Assembly: GCF_002999335.1 (NCBI RefSeq)
Contig: NW_020312756.1
Span: forward strand, 103,404-167,403
DNA length: 64,000 bases
Direction of reading: 5' to 3'
Source of the DNA: Cyclospora cayetanensis
Lineage: Eukaryota; Apicomplexa; Conoidasida; Eucoccidiorida; Eimeriidae
The position numbers and the translations under genes were made by a program. Under the pieces are notes generated by a model. The model searched no databases and was not told the origin of the DNA. It was given only the letters and a program-made list of their open reading frames with translations. How positions within the stretch are numbered: position 1 is the stretch's first letter; each line of letters opens with the position of its first letter. Positions 11,770 to 23,022 of the stretch are shown one piece after another.

Positions 11770-14640
11770 GTGCAATCTGCCTGTTTTCTCGTTAGCGCAG
11801 CTCATGTGACTCAAGTTCACTGGTGGGCGGCAGAATACAAGGACCGGCAACGCTGGGGGTTGCTAGCTGCCAGTTCAGGTAGGACTATGTCATTCCAGCA
11901 TGACCCGTTATTACACGGTAAAGTGGTATACTATGAAGTAATCCTAGGAATTCCATGGGTGACCCAATGGAATACGCATATGGGGAGACCGCCAAGCGCT
12001 GTTGACGTTGGTGTGCCCTAAGGCACCAGGAAAAAGCACGTCCTGGTCTGCTCAGCAAGGCTTGCTCCATCTCCGCTGATAGAAATAGGTTCAGTATCGC
12101 ACCAGTGTGAGGCACTCTTTATTTAGGCTGCTTAGCAGCGCAAGGGCACCACAAAAAGGCGGTTCTGTGCAAGCAGGCTGTCTTAATTGGGTTTGAAGGG
12201 GCTCGTCATCTAAAAATTTGACAAAAGTCTTGGTCGTAGAACAGCACAACCAGGGCAAATATCAAGGAGTTCACGGACGTGCTAAAAATTGACGAGCTGC
12301 TAGCAGCCTGGCCTCGTGCTGGTTGTTCAGCGCACCGTATTCTGCAGATCCGTGGGTTCCTCTAAAGCTATGTTCTGCTCTTTCGAAAGACCTCAAAGCA
12401 CAAGAGGAGATTGGGCGGCAGGTCCATATTTGTTGGGTAAAAGTACAGAGGGCGGGAACCGACCACCGACTTTGAGCACTACCGAACTACGCGGATCAGC
12501 AGTCTGCTTAATGGCCAATCTCATAGACGCGTCCTAACACCAAATGCTATTCACCGTGGTGACATGCACAGAACGGCGTTACACACCCATACTCGCATAC
12601 TCGTGTATATCTGTGTGCCGCTTGTAGATTTCTATGCCCCAGTCGCACTGCCACGGCAAGTTGCTCGAAATTATTCTGAGCGTAACAAAAACAGCTGGAT
12701 AAGTGTGCATATGGGCGACGTCTTAGTATACAACTGAAACCTCAATAATCACCAAGTGCACCTACAATGTGCGTCCTAGCCGTTAAGGGGCAAGCAGTAG
12801 TAATTTAAGGCGCGCAAGCGTTTGAATCCCAGAGAGCAATTGTGTTCCTGGGATTACGCGTGTTGGCTGCAAGAATTGAGCCAGATTCGACAAAAACTGA
12901 AGCAATCGGGGCGTGGCCTTTACCTCTTCTTTGACCACAAGGACGCTTTGTTGATCCATGACCTTGTGCCTTTTTGCCAGAATATCATTCCTCGATTGCT
13001 CGAATCGCTGCGCCCTTGGCTATCAACTTTGGAAAACACAGATGGTGAGCTGGGCAGAGGAGGCCTATGTCGCAGAAAAGACGCTAATCAGGTACCTTAC
13101 ATCTCCGGTCCGTTTGCTGCCGGATTATGCGCATCAATTTTTTCCAGACAATGGTTGCTAGTGACACAGCTAGACGTAGATGATGATGCTTCTCTCTCTC
13201 AACAGGCTACGAGCTCTCCAGGGCACTAAGTTACCGCATATTTTCTCATCACCTTGCCGAAACCGAGCAGTATCCAGTGGAGGAAAAGGAGCTCTGTACT
13301 GCGTGATAAGCCTTTAACGGCGCTAGTCTTATTCCTGTGAGCATCTTTTTGCTGTCAGGTTCGACCCCCAGTCTTTAATGTAACTTATTAAGACTTTTCA
13401 AGACTATGATAAACCTAGAGTTGGTCGCTGGCTTGAGTGTATCCTGTAGCACTACTTTACAGCTTTGCAGTCAATTTTATCAAAGCAACGGCGAATGTAG
13501 GAGCCGACCCGTTCCCATAAAACTCGAGGTACTCATCTATTGTGCAGTGCAACCGCTCTTGTTTGTGATGATATACGTTTCTATCAACCTTGCGTGAGTC
13601 TTATGCTATTGACAACCATGGATCCGCTATTATTGCCAAAGGCCAGAATGGCAAATTGGCGAAACACGATGACGCTAAGGATGTCCCTCTGTGGTTCGAA
13701 GAAAAGTGGGAACTCCGACGCTCTACCATTAACACTTCACTCCGCAATGCTGCCGTGCACAGTGCAGATGATCATGCACTTTCAAGCCATGGCAAGATTC
13801 ACACTAAAGTGCGATGGCCCTTATGGCCCTTCTGGTGGCCTAGGTGCGTTGCGCGGCAGGTGAGTGTGCACTAGCATGCCCAGATTGTCAGTCGCGGAGG
13901 CTGCGAAATATCCTGAAGGCCGGTCATTCGCAAATCTTCCGCTTCCTGAATGCACTTGGACTGCCCTGACAATGGAATGTGGTGCTGCACTATTGGACGA
14001 CAAAGCTCAACACATCATCTACAATGTTCTCCGCAGGTTCAACAAATGTGCCCATTTCATGACGCTTTAACTCTGACTCAGGCAGTCACCGAATTTTTCT
14101 TAGCTCATGTCAGGGACCTGCATGGAGTTCCCAGAAGTACCATTGTGAATAGGGATCCAAAGCATATTTTGTGGAATTCGACGTGGATTGCTGACTCGCC
14201 TGCAGATTGATTATTACATTTACACTGAATACCACTCTAAATCAGATGGAGAAGCCGACGCATCAATCGCACTCTTCTGCAGTATCTTTTACACTATGAT
14301 CATAAAATACCAATATCTTGCCTTGTGTTTCTTTTTGTGGTATGTGGCTTTATATGCTGTACTCACCTGTCCGTTGCTCTCGTCCATCCCTAGCCTACAC
14401 TGAGCAGGCCCCATGATCGGGGTGTGAAGCCGGTGCTCCGGCGTCAGCAGCTACCCTTTGCAGCGGAAGGTTTCATAAAACAGCTTGCTAGAGTATGCAT
14501 ATGCATTCGCGAAGATCACGAGGTTCAGGCAAGAAATTATGATATGCAGAGATCGGAAGTGTACTTTGAGCTTGAAAAATCGACCCTGATTGGTTGGCAG
14601 GCTTTAGGAAGTGTGACCAGAAGTTGACCAGACGAAGTTT
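11770..14640 (+). mobile_element. Decayed Ty3/gypsy (chromovirus-like) pol remnant: protease, RNase H, integrase
   Basis: Fragments in the order of a Ty3/gypsy pol, broken by stops and frameshifts. At about 11925-11985 YYEVILGIPWVTQ resembles the C-terminal ILGxxWL part of a retropepsin. At about 12920-13030 LYLFFDHKDALL followed by RLLESLRPWLSTL matches the RNase H TDHKxL...RxxRWL region. From about 13590 a zinc-binding-like stretch leads into an integrase core: RFNKCAHFMTL (about 14035), HVRDLHGVPRSTIVNRDP (about 14108-14161, the second catalytic Asp in the SDRDP position) and YHSKSDGEADAS (about 14230-14265, the position of the catalytic Glu). At about 14490-14590 a segment like the C-terminal GDxV region follows. 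No YxDD reverse transcriptase motif is visible between the protease and RNase H parts, and the 900 bp available is short for it, so RT appears deleted or unrecognisable. No LTRs were found by eye. Confidence 0.7.
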
Positions 14641-16981
14641 ACGGTCAGGGAGCTACACTTGTTCTCTATCGGCTCACGAGTCAATGACCTTTCTCACTTT
14701 ATCGATTCTTGTAAAAATCGGGGTGCCAAAGACTACATAAAAATTTCGGCGTCATAAAACGTTTCAAAATCCCTAATTCAATCAATTCAGCGCAAGCAAG
14801 TGACCCATGTGGAGTAGCAGTAAAATTGTTTTGTTCTATATCTATTCAGTGCGTGAAATACTAGAGGGGAGCTACTAGTGAAGTATGTTGGGAACTGTTA
14901 GCCTCAGCTGCTGAGGAAAGATCAGTTGCGGGCTTCGCTGCCTGTGGGAGAATGGTTTGGCTCTATTCAGTTCACAACGATAGTCCCCTGGGACGCTGCT
15001 ATCACCTTCCTTGCTAATTGTCCTTCTGCAGCGCAGGTTTTGCCATCATATGTACACGGCTCTTTGATTGATGCTCGAGGAGGCTCCGGTTTTAGCTTTC
15101 AAAGGGTTTTCTATAATAATATATGTACGAGGGCACACAACGGTATGTCGTCCCTAAATCATTATCTAGGCCTCATTGGGGGCTTTGAGGTCGGTTATGC
15201 TCTATGCACCGTGTCTTGCTTCCCTCTACACATTTTATATTATTTTTTTGTGTTTCTCGTATTACATGGCCCACATTTTTCAGCGCTCCGACGACCGCAA
15301 GCTGTTGCACCTCCGCGGTGGCATTGGCTTGGTCTCTCGTTCGTTGACAGCTGGTGTGTTTGTCTATTCCCTGGTCGATGAGCCTTTGCAGTTGACGCAC
15401 ACATTTTCGTCTCTTATTTGCATTATCTCCGCGTTGTTCAGGATGCCTTTAGAATAGTGCTATGTTGGGAACATTTCGTTTGTCTTGCACACTGTTTGTC
15501 TGTCCGTACGCTGTTTGAAGTGGGAGAGGGGGAAGGGCGCGGGTACATGGGAAGATGTAGCGGCTTAGCTACGCCCAGTCACTTTCTACTATCCTACTTA
15601 TATTTAGCCAAGACCTTGCAAAGAATGGAATATGTGATGTGCCATTCGGGATATGTCCTTTATTCCAGAGTAATGCTAGCTCGATACACGAAGCGGCTGG
15701 GTGAAAGTGCGCTAGGTCCAATGCGCTACTAGCTTTGAGTATTAGGACTTTTTGAAGGTTGCAGCGAAGCACACGCTAGCTGACCCTCTTCATCATGTTG
15801 GTAACTTTGAGAGGTGCAGGCAAAGAAAGGTAAATTTTCTGGTCGGCAGTAAATTTCTATTGAATTCGTATTGACAGAGCCATGTATCTCCCAGCGGAAA
15901 TAAAAGAAATTATTGCACACTCAGTACACCCACAGGTCCAATTACTGCTAAACAACTCGGAGGTTGTGTGGGCAGTCTATTTTCTCAAGCAAGTATGCGA
16001 TCAACGGGTGCTTACCTGGGCATCACTGCCAAAAGTGTAGTTGAAGATCGCAGACAATAGTACTTGAGTATTGCGTTAGGCCCTTACTAGGAGGACTGTT
16101 AATAGCTCGATTATTCAGAGTGCCTAATTTTTTGCTTTCTTCATTCAGTATGGGATAAATTAGGGCAGAATTTAGGGTGGACTTAGTGCAACAGCGTTTA
16201 TACCGAACCCGTAGTTAAAAGGGGACGTAAGCAAGAATCTAAGGTTGCCCCGGGGCATTTGCGCCAGTCATTAATGCTATGAAAGGAAATAAAGTAACTA
16301 GAAGGCCCCGCGTTTTATTAGTCATGCTGTCGTATCGAAGGCACCGCCCGTAGTGTTACGGTGTTACCAGGTCCAGAGCTCCCACCAGCCCTGTGGAAAT
16401 GGAACAATGAGCCCAGTGCACCCAACACCTCTTATACAATTCTTTGGCCTGTCAATTTGCTTATTTGCCAAGAGTTGATTCTGCATTCTCTAGTGATGGC
16501 GATGATGGTGGGAGACCACTGACTCCTGCCAACCGCAGCAGCAGACCCATGATAACACCCACATCCACCATCTCACACTCCTGTCCTGCGGCCGGGACTA
16601 GGGGGAAAACCCTGCAAATTGTCAGCTAAAAAGTGAAAGACAGTGATAATGCAGGAGTTTACTGTCGACCTTATTCAGCAGGTCATCCCATTCCGCTCCC
16701 CTAACCCTCTCGAAGACCCGCGAGAGCATCGGCTCCGCCTGGTAGGTCCACCTAATAGAGGAGATGGTTATTCGATTATGAAATGTGAATCTAGGGACCT
16801 GAAATTCATATAGCGTTAATAAAACAATGCGTTTCCGATGGCCAGCAGGTGCTTTAGTGGAAATCCAATTAAAACCCAGGATTGCCTGGTGGTAACTATT
16901 CAACTAGTACGACTTAACTTTGGTACATGGCTAAAGCATTGGTTCCTCGTCATTAGAAGCTGTGTTACCGTTGATGCGCAG
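14641..16981. other. Region without an assignable gene; may hold the kinase 5' exon(s)
   Basis: Plain AT-richer sequence with no coding signal I trust. Open frames at 14926-15381 and 15418-15732 are hydrophobic and low in complexity and match nothing. The frame at 16444-16629 (61 codons, Ser/Pro/Thr-rich) lies just before the kinase and could be a 5' exon of it, but no clear splice links them. Confidence 0.4.
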
Positions 16982-19900
16982 GTGGAGCGGCTGGGAGGCG
17001 GCACCTATGGAGATGTGTATCGTGCAGTGGAAGAGCCGGAAGATGGCGTTGGCGGAGGAGAGACCTTTGCTGTGAAATATTATGTCGATGAAACGCGAAC
17101 AGTAACAGAAGAAGGACTTGGATGCACCACGATCCGCGAGCTTTCCACCATTTCTGTATGTCTCATGGACGGTCCAACTGTCCACCGGTAACAAATCACG
17201 CAGGTTTGCTGGGATGTGTCAATAGCCAACCCTCCATCTCAACGAATGCATGAAAATTGCGGTCGCTTTTCGTTTTGTTTCCTCAGTCGTGCGGCACGCA
17301 TCCAAATCTCGTCCGTATGCGGTATCTCTTCATAGACCAGCTTCCACGTTTGGTAGATAACATCAATCAGCAACGAATCCACTGGGCACGCCGGCAGCAC
17401 GCGGCGGCAGACCGTGAGTCCCAGGAACAACTAAGACGCGATCTTCAGGCGCAGCTGGCGGTCGAGGAGCTGAAGCCAACGCAAGTCTTTGTCTTCGCCG
17501 CATACGAGCTGTGTGAGGGGGGTGATCTGAAGAAGCTTCTCGCGAAGCAGAGAGAAGCAAAGCCCGCGACAGGCGTCTCTCCAGAGTGGGGGCTGCCCCT
17601 CAAACATGCAAAGCTTCTGGCCTTTCAGCTGCTCAATGGATTGGCATTTCTGCACAACGAAAAGGTCAGGCCACGGTGATAGGTTGTTCTGCCTTGCTTG
17701 TGATGCTCTGCACAGCGTCTCAATCAGTACTGCGATGTGTACTGTGATTTTCTGTCTCCACTCTCTTTTGGTTCCGCCTGACAGTGTATTCTCTCTCGTC
17801 TATCTCATATGCATTTGCTCTCTGGTGTGGACAGCTGACAGTCACACGACTCGAATCTTGGTTGTAGCCTTACGCGTTATTGTTTACATGCGTTCAGCTG
17901 TGCCACCGCGACCTGAAGCCCGACAACTTAATGCTCACCTCAGTGAACGAAAATTGTGTACTGAAGATTGGAGACTTGGGGTTGTGCAGGAGCTTCCGAG
18001 CAAATGCCGGTATGCAATATTAGTAGCACCACTGCCTGAAATCGCCTTGACTGCTTCATTCTGTCAGCCCCCCGCTGCCTCCCCCCCTTGTGGCAGCTGA
18101 GCGTCGTGAGCCCTACTCCTTTCTATGATCATTTGGCCGTTAAATGGGTATCCATGCAGGCGATATATACGGCGGCTTTTGGATTTAAGCTTTGGTGCTG
18201 CAGGAGAGGTTACGCCAACTGTCTGCACTATTTACTATAGACCTCTGGAGGTGCTTCTGGGAAGGATGCGCATAGACGACGGCAGCGGAAACGAGGTTTG
18301 TCCTACCGCTGGTTTTGGTGGGCAGTAAACAGAAGAGCAGAGCTTGTGCTTTTGCGGTTCTGCCCTTTTTAAGAAGTCAAGGCCAGCCCGAAGTCTTAAC
18401 GCCTATTCGCTGCCGTGCAGGAAGCCACAGCTTTTTGATTCCACCGCCATCATCTAAGTACAGAATATGCCTGGTGTATCTGCACTCTAATGGTTCAGGA
18501 ACAGGGAGTACACTACGGCTTAGGAGCCGACATTTGGGGAGCCGGGTGCATCATCGCGGAGATGCTCCGAGGCATCCCTCTCTTCAAGGGGACTCAGGAG
18601 TTCGAGGTTCTTATTCGTGTTACAAAGATACTAGGCACACCTACAGAAGCGGAGTGGACGAACTGCACAGCGTATGCCTGCACACTGGTACTGCTTGCAG
18701 ATACCAAGGGGTGCTGTCTGCTGCCCCCGCGCAGCCGGTGTTTGCTTCTTCTCTCCTCCATTTTCTGCAGTTGCCTTTTCCTGCCACCGTCTTTTTTTGG
18801 CATTTATTTGCCGGTAAAACGTCCTCTAGTGCTGCCTCCCCTTCGGTGACTCTGCATGCCTCAGGCTGCAGCATTATCCCTTTGGTAACCGCGGAGAAAG
18901 CCACTTCTTCAGCGAGCACGACAAGAGGGCCAATTTGAACGCCGTGCTTTTTGGAAAATTGGACTTGGACGGGCTGGATCTTCTCGCCAGAATGCTCGAC
19001 TTCAATCCACACACAAGAATCTCAGCCCAGGAGGCACTCAGCCATCAGTGGTAAGGCAGCAAGCACCTCTCTAGAGAAGTCGCAGCTGGGGCCTTGAAAG
19101 AGGTTTCGTACAGCCTCCGAAACTAAAATCAAGTCCAGGAGGAGCCGCCAAAGAAGATTGTCTTTGGAAATCCTCAGAACGCTCATATGCGGGGACTCTA
19201 ATGATCCCCTCAACCTTCTTCCCTGTTGCGTGTAGCTCACTGTGTCTCGGTTTTAGCGTGTGCTGGTGTCTGTCTGCGGACCGATTATTCTGTCTGCGTT
19301 CCATTCCCCAACTTGCACTTTCTGCTGCTCTACTCTGCTTTGCGTGTTGTCTCAAGGTTCACAGACGTGGCTTTCGGGCAGCTGGATGGCGTGGGCGTGT
19401 ACAACTGGTTCGTTGATGTGCTAAAGTTTCGACTGGGGGAAAAGACCTACGCGGCAATGGAAAAGCACACTCCTGGGTGTCTGTCCACCTCAAAGGTCTC
19501 CCACATCTTGTGCCAGAGAGGCTACAGAGGTGCAGTCATTCAGAGGATCGACAGGGTTTTTGCCGAAGTCGGAGGGTTCCAAGAATCTGAACAGAGCCAT
19601 CACTGGAAACAAGGTCTGCCAAACTCAAAGCCATGCAGAATCCCTGTGCGATTCATGATGCCTTTGCTTACTACATTCTTCTCCTTGCTGGGGCTGCCGC
19701 ATCACCTGCAATGCTTCCGTCGGTTGCTGCTCCTGCGCGACTGCGGATTTTTGCTACTACTGTTGTATTGGTAATCTTGTTGCCGCGGTTGAATCTCTTG
19801 CATGCTCAACGAACTAAGCCTTTCACTAAAAATTCTCCTCGTAAAGTGCTTCCTCAACCCCCTTCTCCGTTTTCTTGCGGATTGCCAGTTGTCGCCGCAG

Positions 19901-20391
19901 AAAAACTTGCACGAGTACGACGGCAGCGCAGGCAGGCGGGGGCTGCATCGGCGACCTCGGGGGCTTCTGGAGTGCCCCAATCCGAGCAAGAGAATGCCCC
20001 TAATCATGGAAATCTTCAGACAACGCCGTATCCGACAACAAGGATCTCCAGCAAGTCTCAGGCAGGCTCCTCTGGACCGCCACCGTCAGCAGGGCCCACA
20101 CGTAAGGGTCAGTCTCTTGGTTTTCAGCACGAAGAATGCGCTAAATACTCCTGGCCTGCAGAGAGGGGCATTGCCTCACTCCTCTTCTCAAATATTCCTC
20201 TAGCGGGGAGCAAAGTTTCCACGGAAAGCTCCGCGGGGGCAGTGGTTCCCAGGGGGGCACCCCAGCAAGCAGAAGATGAGCCCCAGCCTGTGGACTGCGC
20301 ATCCATTGCGGCTGCCATCGCAAGGGCCTCCCAAGACATGGGGGACTTACCTGCGCTTTCAGAGAGTGCAACAGAGCACGGAGAAAGTTGA
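16982..20391 (+). CDS. Divergent CDK-related serine/threonine kinase (CMGC group)
   Basis: Eight exons join in frame: 16982-17155, 17287-17664, 17898-18009, 18204-18295, 18499-18671, 18865-19050, 19357-19613 and about 19901-20391 (19889 is an equally good acceptor), 621 codons with the stop. The true N-terminal exon is not assigned; an open frame runs back to an ATG at 16838. Motifs in order: glycine loop LGGGTYGDVYRA, FAVKYY with the ATP-anchoring Lys, GCTTIRE where CDKs have PSTAIRE, catalytic HRDLKPDN, IGDLG where DFG is usual, TVCTIYYRPLEVLLG where CDKs have YRAPE, then GADIWGAGCIIAEML and LDLLARMLDFNPHTRI of subdomains IX-XI. These place it among CDK-related kinases. Between the C-helix and the hinge lies an insert of about 55 residues rich in Gln and Arg. 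After the kinase domain comes a conserved-looking stretch (19357-19613) and a Ser/Pro/Gln-rich tail of about 160 residues. The cyclin partner and function are unknown; a cell-cycle or transcription role is inference from the family. Confidence 0.8.
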
Positions 20392-21544
20392 CTGAGACAG
20401 CTCCCTTATCCTTGTAAAACCAAAACAGGCAGATGCGGGTAGACTTGAATGTGCGTCGATTTCTGGTTCAAGCGCCGACGCAGGTGTGCACATAGAAGTA
20501 GGAGGCACGTAGGTGTATCTGTAACGGTATTCACACATTGCCAAGGGAGCAATTCTAAACGTTACATGTTCCTTCTTGTCACTGCCTTTGGGTACTTGTG
20601 CCGGTAGTCTTGGCGAGAGCTCTCGTTCGCCTTATGCTATGCCACGGTCCTTTGGAAATGTGCAAAGAAAACGTTCGCATTAAATATGGACTGCTCGGGT
20701 ATCCAGCTTTCCGAGCATATTAGGTAGAGGCCTTGTGTGTCGCAGTAGGATCTTGATTAGCCCTCCAACTGCTCCACCCGTTGCACGCTCCCTGTCTTTC
20801 TCGTCGTGTCTGCGGATTTCTTTTCCCCCCACCCCGCGAGGAAATGATAGGGTAAAGGGGCCGCTACTGGGCATCTCTCCTCCAAAATGGACCATACAAG
20901 CAAAAAGGGGTTCTGCCTTGGCGATGGCAAGGAAAAAAGTCCCTCCCGTTGGATAAGGAAGCTCCAGCCGCGCCTTATTAAAGTACAGCATGCCAGTTTT
21001 TTAACGGATAACTCTAGACATCCGAGGGAAGTCCTCACACTTGTTTTACTTCGAGGCCACCGACGATTACTCAGCGTCAACTTGGAGATCTATTGAGCTC
21101 CCTGAAGACTCTGATATCCCCTCTGCTGCCGAACACAGATGCATTGCGGGCTGGAACACTCCAGCCTATGGACTGCTTTCCAATACTTCAGCCCAAACTC
21201 TAAACATTGAGTTCTTGACAAAAAGTGCAAGCGTTGAACACTAATGCCTGAAGTGCCCTTGCTACGCCCTTCCTACTCGCCACTAGACCTAAGATACTGA
21301 AATCTGCCTTAAGAGGGACGCTAACTTAAAACCCTAACTGCGTTAAACGGCCAGTAGCAGCTTTGAAAAGTTCCGCAAAATGCCTCGACGAAGATCATGC
21401 TTATCTGCTTTCGTCAAGAACTTGCAGCTCTCCCTGCTATATCGGTAGGCTGCAATCCGCGCATCGTGCACTGCTGGTAGCGTGAAAGAAGCCAGCGCGG
21501 GACATATTCGTGCTAGGAAATAATATTGAAATGAATTTGTCTGC
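20392..21544. other. Intergenic between kinase and peroxiredoxin (convergent 3' ends)
   Basis: The kinase ends on the plus strand and the peroxiredoxin ends on the minus strand, so this should hold two 3' UTRs. Overlapping small frames at 20735-21244 match nothing and lack splice support. No RNA gene seen. Confidence 0.5.
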
Positions 21545-23022
21545 TTAGTTCCTGGGATCAGGTGTCAGTCTGAGGTACCCCTTGCCCGAGGGCAGTTCCT
21601 TCTTCTGCATTCCCTTGGGTAGCTTTTTCTTTGCTTCCTCCTCAGACAGCTGTGGTATCACACAGCACTGCCCACCAGCGGTCCACTCCACAGGGGTGGC
21701 TACGGGGTACTCCTCGGTCAGCTGTGCCAACACACACGCAAAAACTGAACTCTGCTGAGTTGCCGATGTGACTCAGTGACACCCAAACTTGAATGCCTCA
21801 CTCAATGATAATGAGTACAGCTGCCTGTACAATTGCACAAGTGCACGCCGGAAAGGTTGCACCCCTCGGAGAGCCCACCCAAGTACCTGCAGTGAGTCAA
21901 GAACTCGGAGGATTTCTTTGAAGCTTCTGCCAGTGGTTGCTGGGTAAAGAATGGACGCCGCCAACTTTTTTTGAGGGCTTATGAAGAAAACTGAGCGGCA
22001 TGTGAGGGGCAGTCCAGCTTTGTCCTTCTCCTCAGGATCCATAATTCCCAAGGAGGCTGCCAGCTGCCGGTTCGCGTCGCACACCATGGGGAATGGAAGA
22101 TCGCCACAGGAACCAGCAAATGCCATAATATCCTTAGCCCACCCCTGAACCAACAGGCAAATACCAACGGAAAAGATAATGCAGCTCCACAGGCGACCCC
22201 AGTCGTGTAAGTCAGCCCTCTAGAGGCCTATTGGCTGACAGGAGACGCGCGCCAGGCCCACGTGGACGAAGGCTTTAGCCCCTCGAAGGAAGCAAGCAAA
22301 AGATGCGCCATTCGCCACACATGCCCTACTGTCTTCGGAACCCCCATGGTACGCTTGTGCTACATCCTCCAAAGAGAGAAGTTGCTAGCCAAGGGAGTCC
22401 GTTCCAGTGGCTATAGCCTGAGGGACACCCCTCAGAAGCACCTTCTCCCAAGAGAATGAGCCCTTCGCTCGTGCGTTGGAACCATGCCTTCTTATTTCAC
22501 TGTCTGACTTTGTGGCTGTCGATGTCATTGCACGAGAAGCCGAGAAGTTTGCAGTTCTTGTCTTTGAAGGTTTGGTGCAGCTTCACGGCTTCTGCCAACT
22601 CGGTGGTGCATACTGGCGTGAAGTCATTAGGATGGCTGCGCACACGCCCTAATAATGACACCCTAAAGCATGAGACTGTGCTAACTACACAGTGCTCGAG
22701 GACTGCGAGTCCACTTTGTGCAATCTGGAAGCGCCCCACAGAAATTCAGATTCACGGTGCTACTCGGAACTTTGCATGCCTAAATACTTTAAGGCTATGC
22801 GCATAAAAGTACAATTAGCGACATTTAAGCTTTCAGTCTGGATACTTCAGATCTACGAAGTAACTGCGGGTTCACTGCTTAAGCCAGGGCACTACTGTGT
22901 GTGGAACTTTACCTGAACATTATGCCCCAGTCGTTGCCCAAGTAGTCGTATAGATTAAACTTTTTGACGCCAAGGGCTTCAGCGTCGAAATTGGGGAAAA
23001 CATCTCCCAAGTGGAGTGGCAT
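21545..23022 (-). CDS. 1-Cys peroxiredoxin (Prx6 type)
   Basis: Four exons on the minus strand join cleanly: 23022-22913, 22635-22509, 22144-21887 and 21721-21545, giving 672 nt and 223 residues, close to the usual length of about 220 for Prx6-type enzymes. It starts [12 protein letters not shown]. The second exon carries [15 protein letters not shown], in which the Cys of PVCTTE is the peroxidatic cysteine and the nearby Thr and Pro belong to the family PxxxTxxC active site. [14 protein letters not shown] and [13 protein letters not shown] follow, then [20 protein letters not shown], and the C-terminal part has the family pattern [14 protein letters not shown] with a Lys-rich end. The enzyme reduces hydrogen and lipid peroxides. 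No signal or organelle peptide is visible, so a cytosolic site is likely. Two adjacent extra cysteines (GGQCC) lie near the C-terminus; whether one can act as a resolving Cys is open. It is the only compact gene in the window without homopolymer runs or intron repeats. Confidence 0.93.

Noticed and set aside
13340..13380. GGTTCGACCCCC resembling a tRNA B-box
   Set aside because: No A-box, no acceptor pairing, and it sits inside decayed pol sequence.
21330..21345. AAACCCTAA and similar single motifs (also near 8592) as telomeric repeats
   Set aside because: Only single copies; no tandem AAACCCT array, so chance or degenerate at best.
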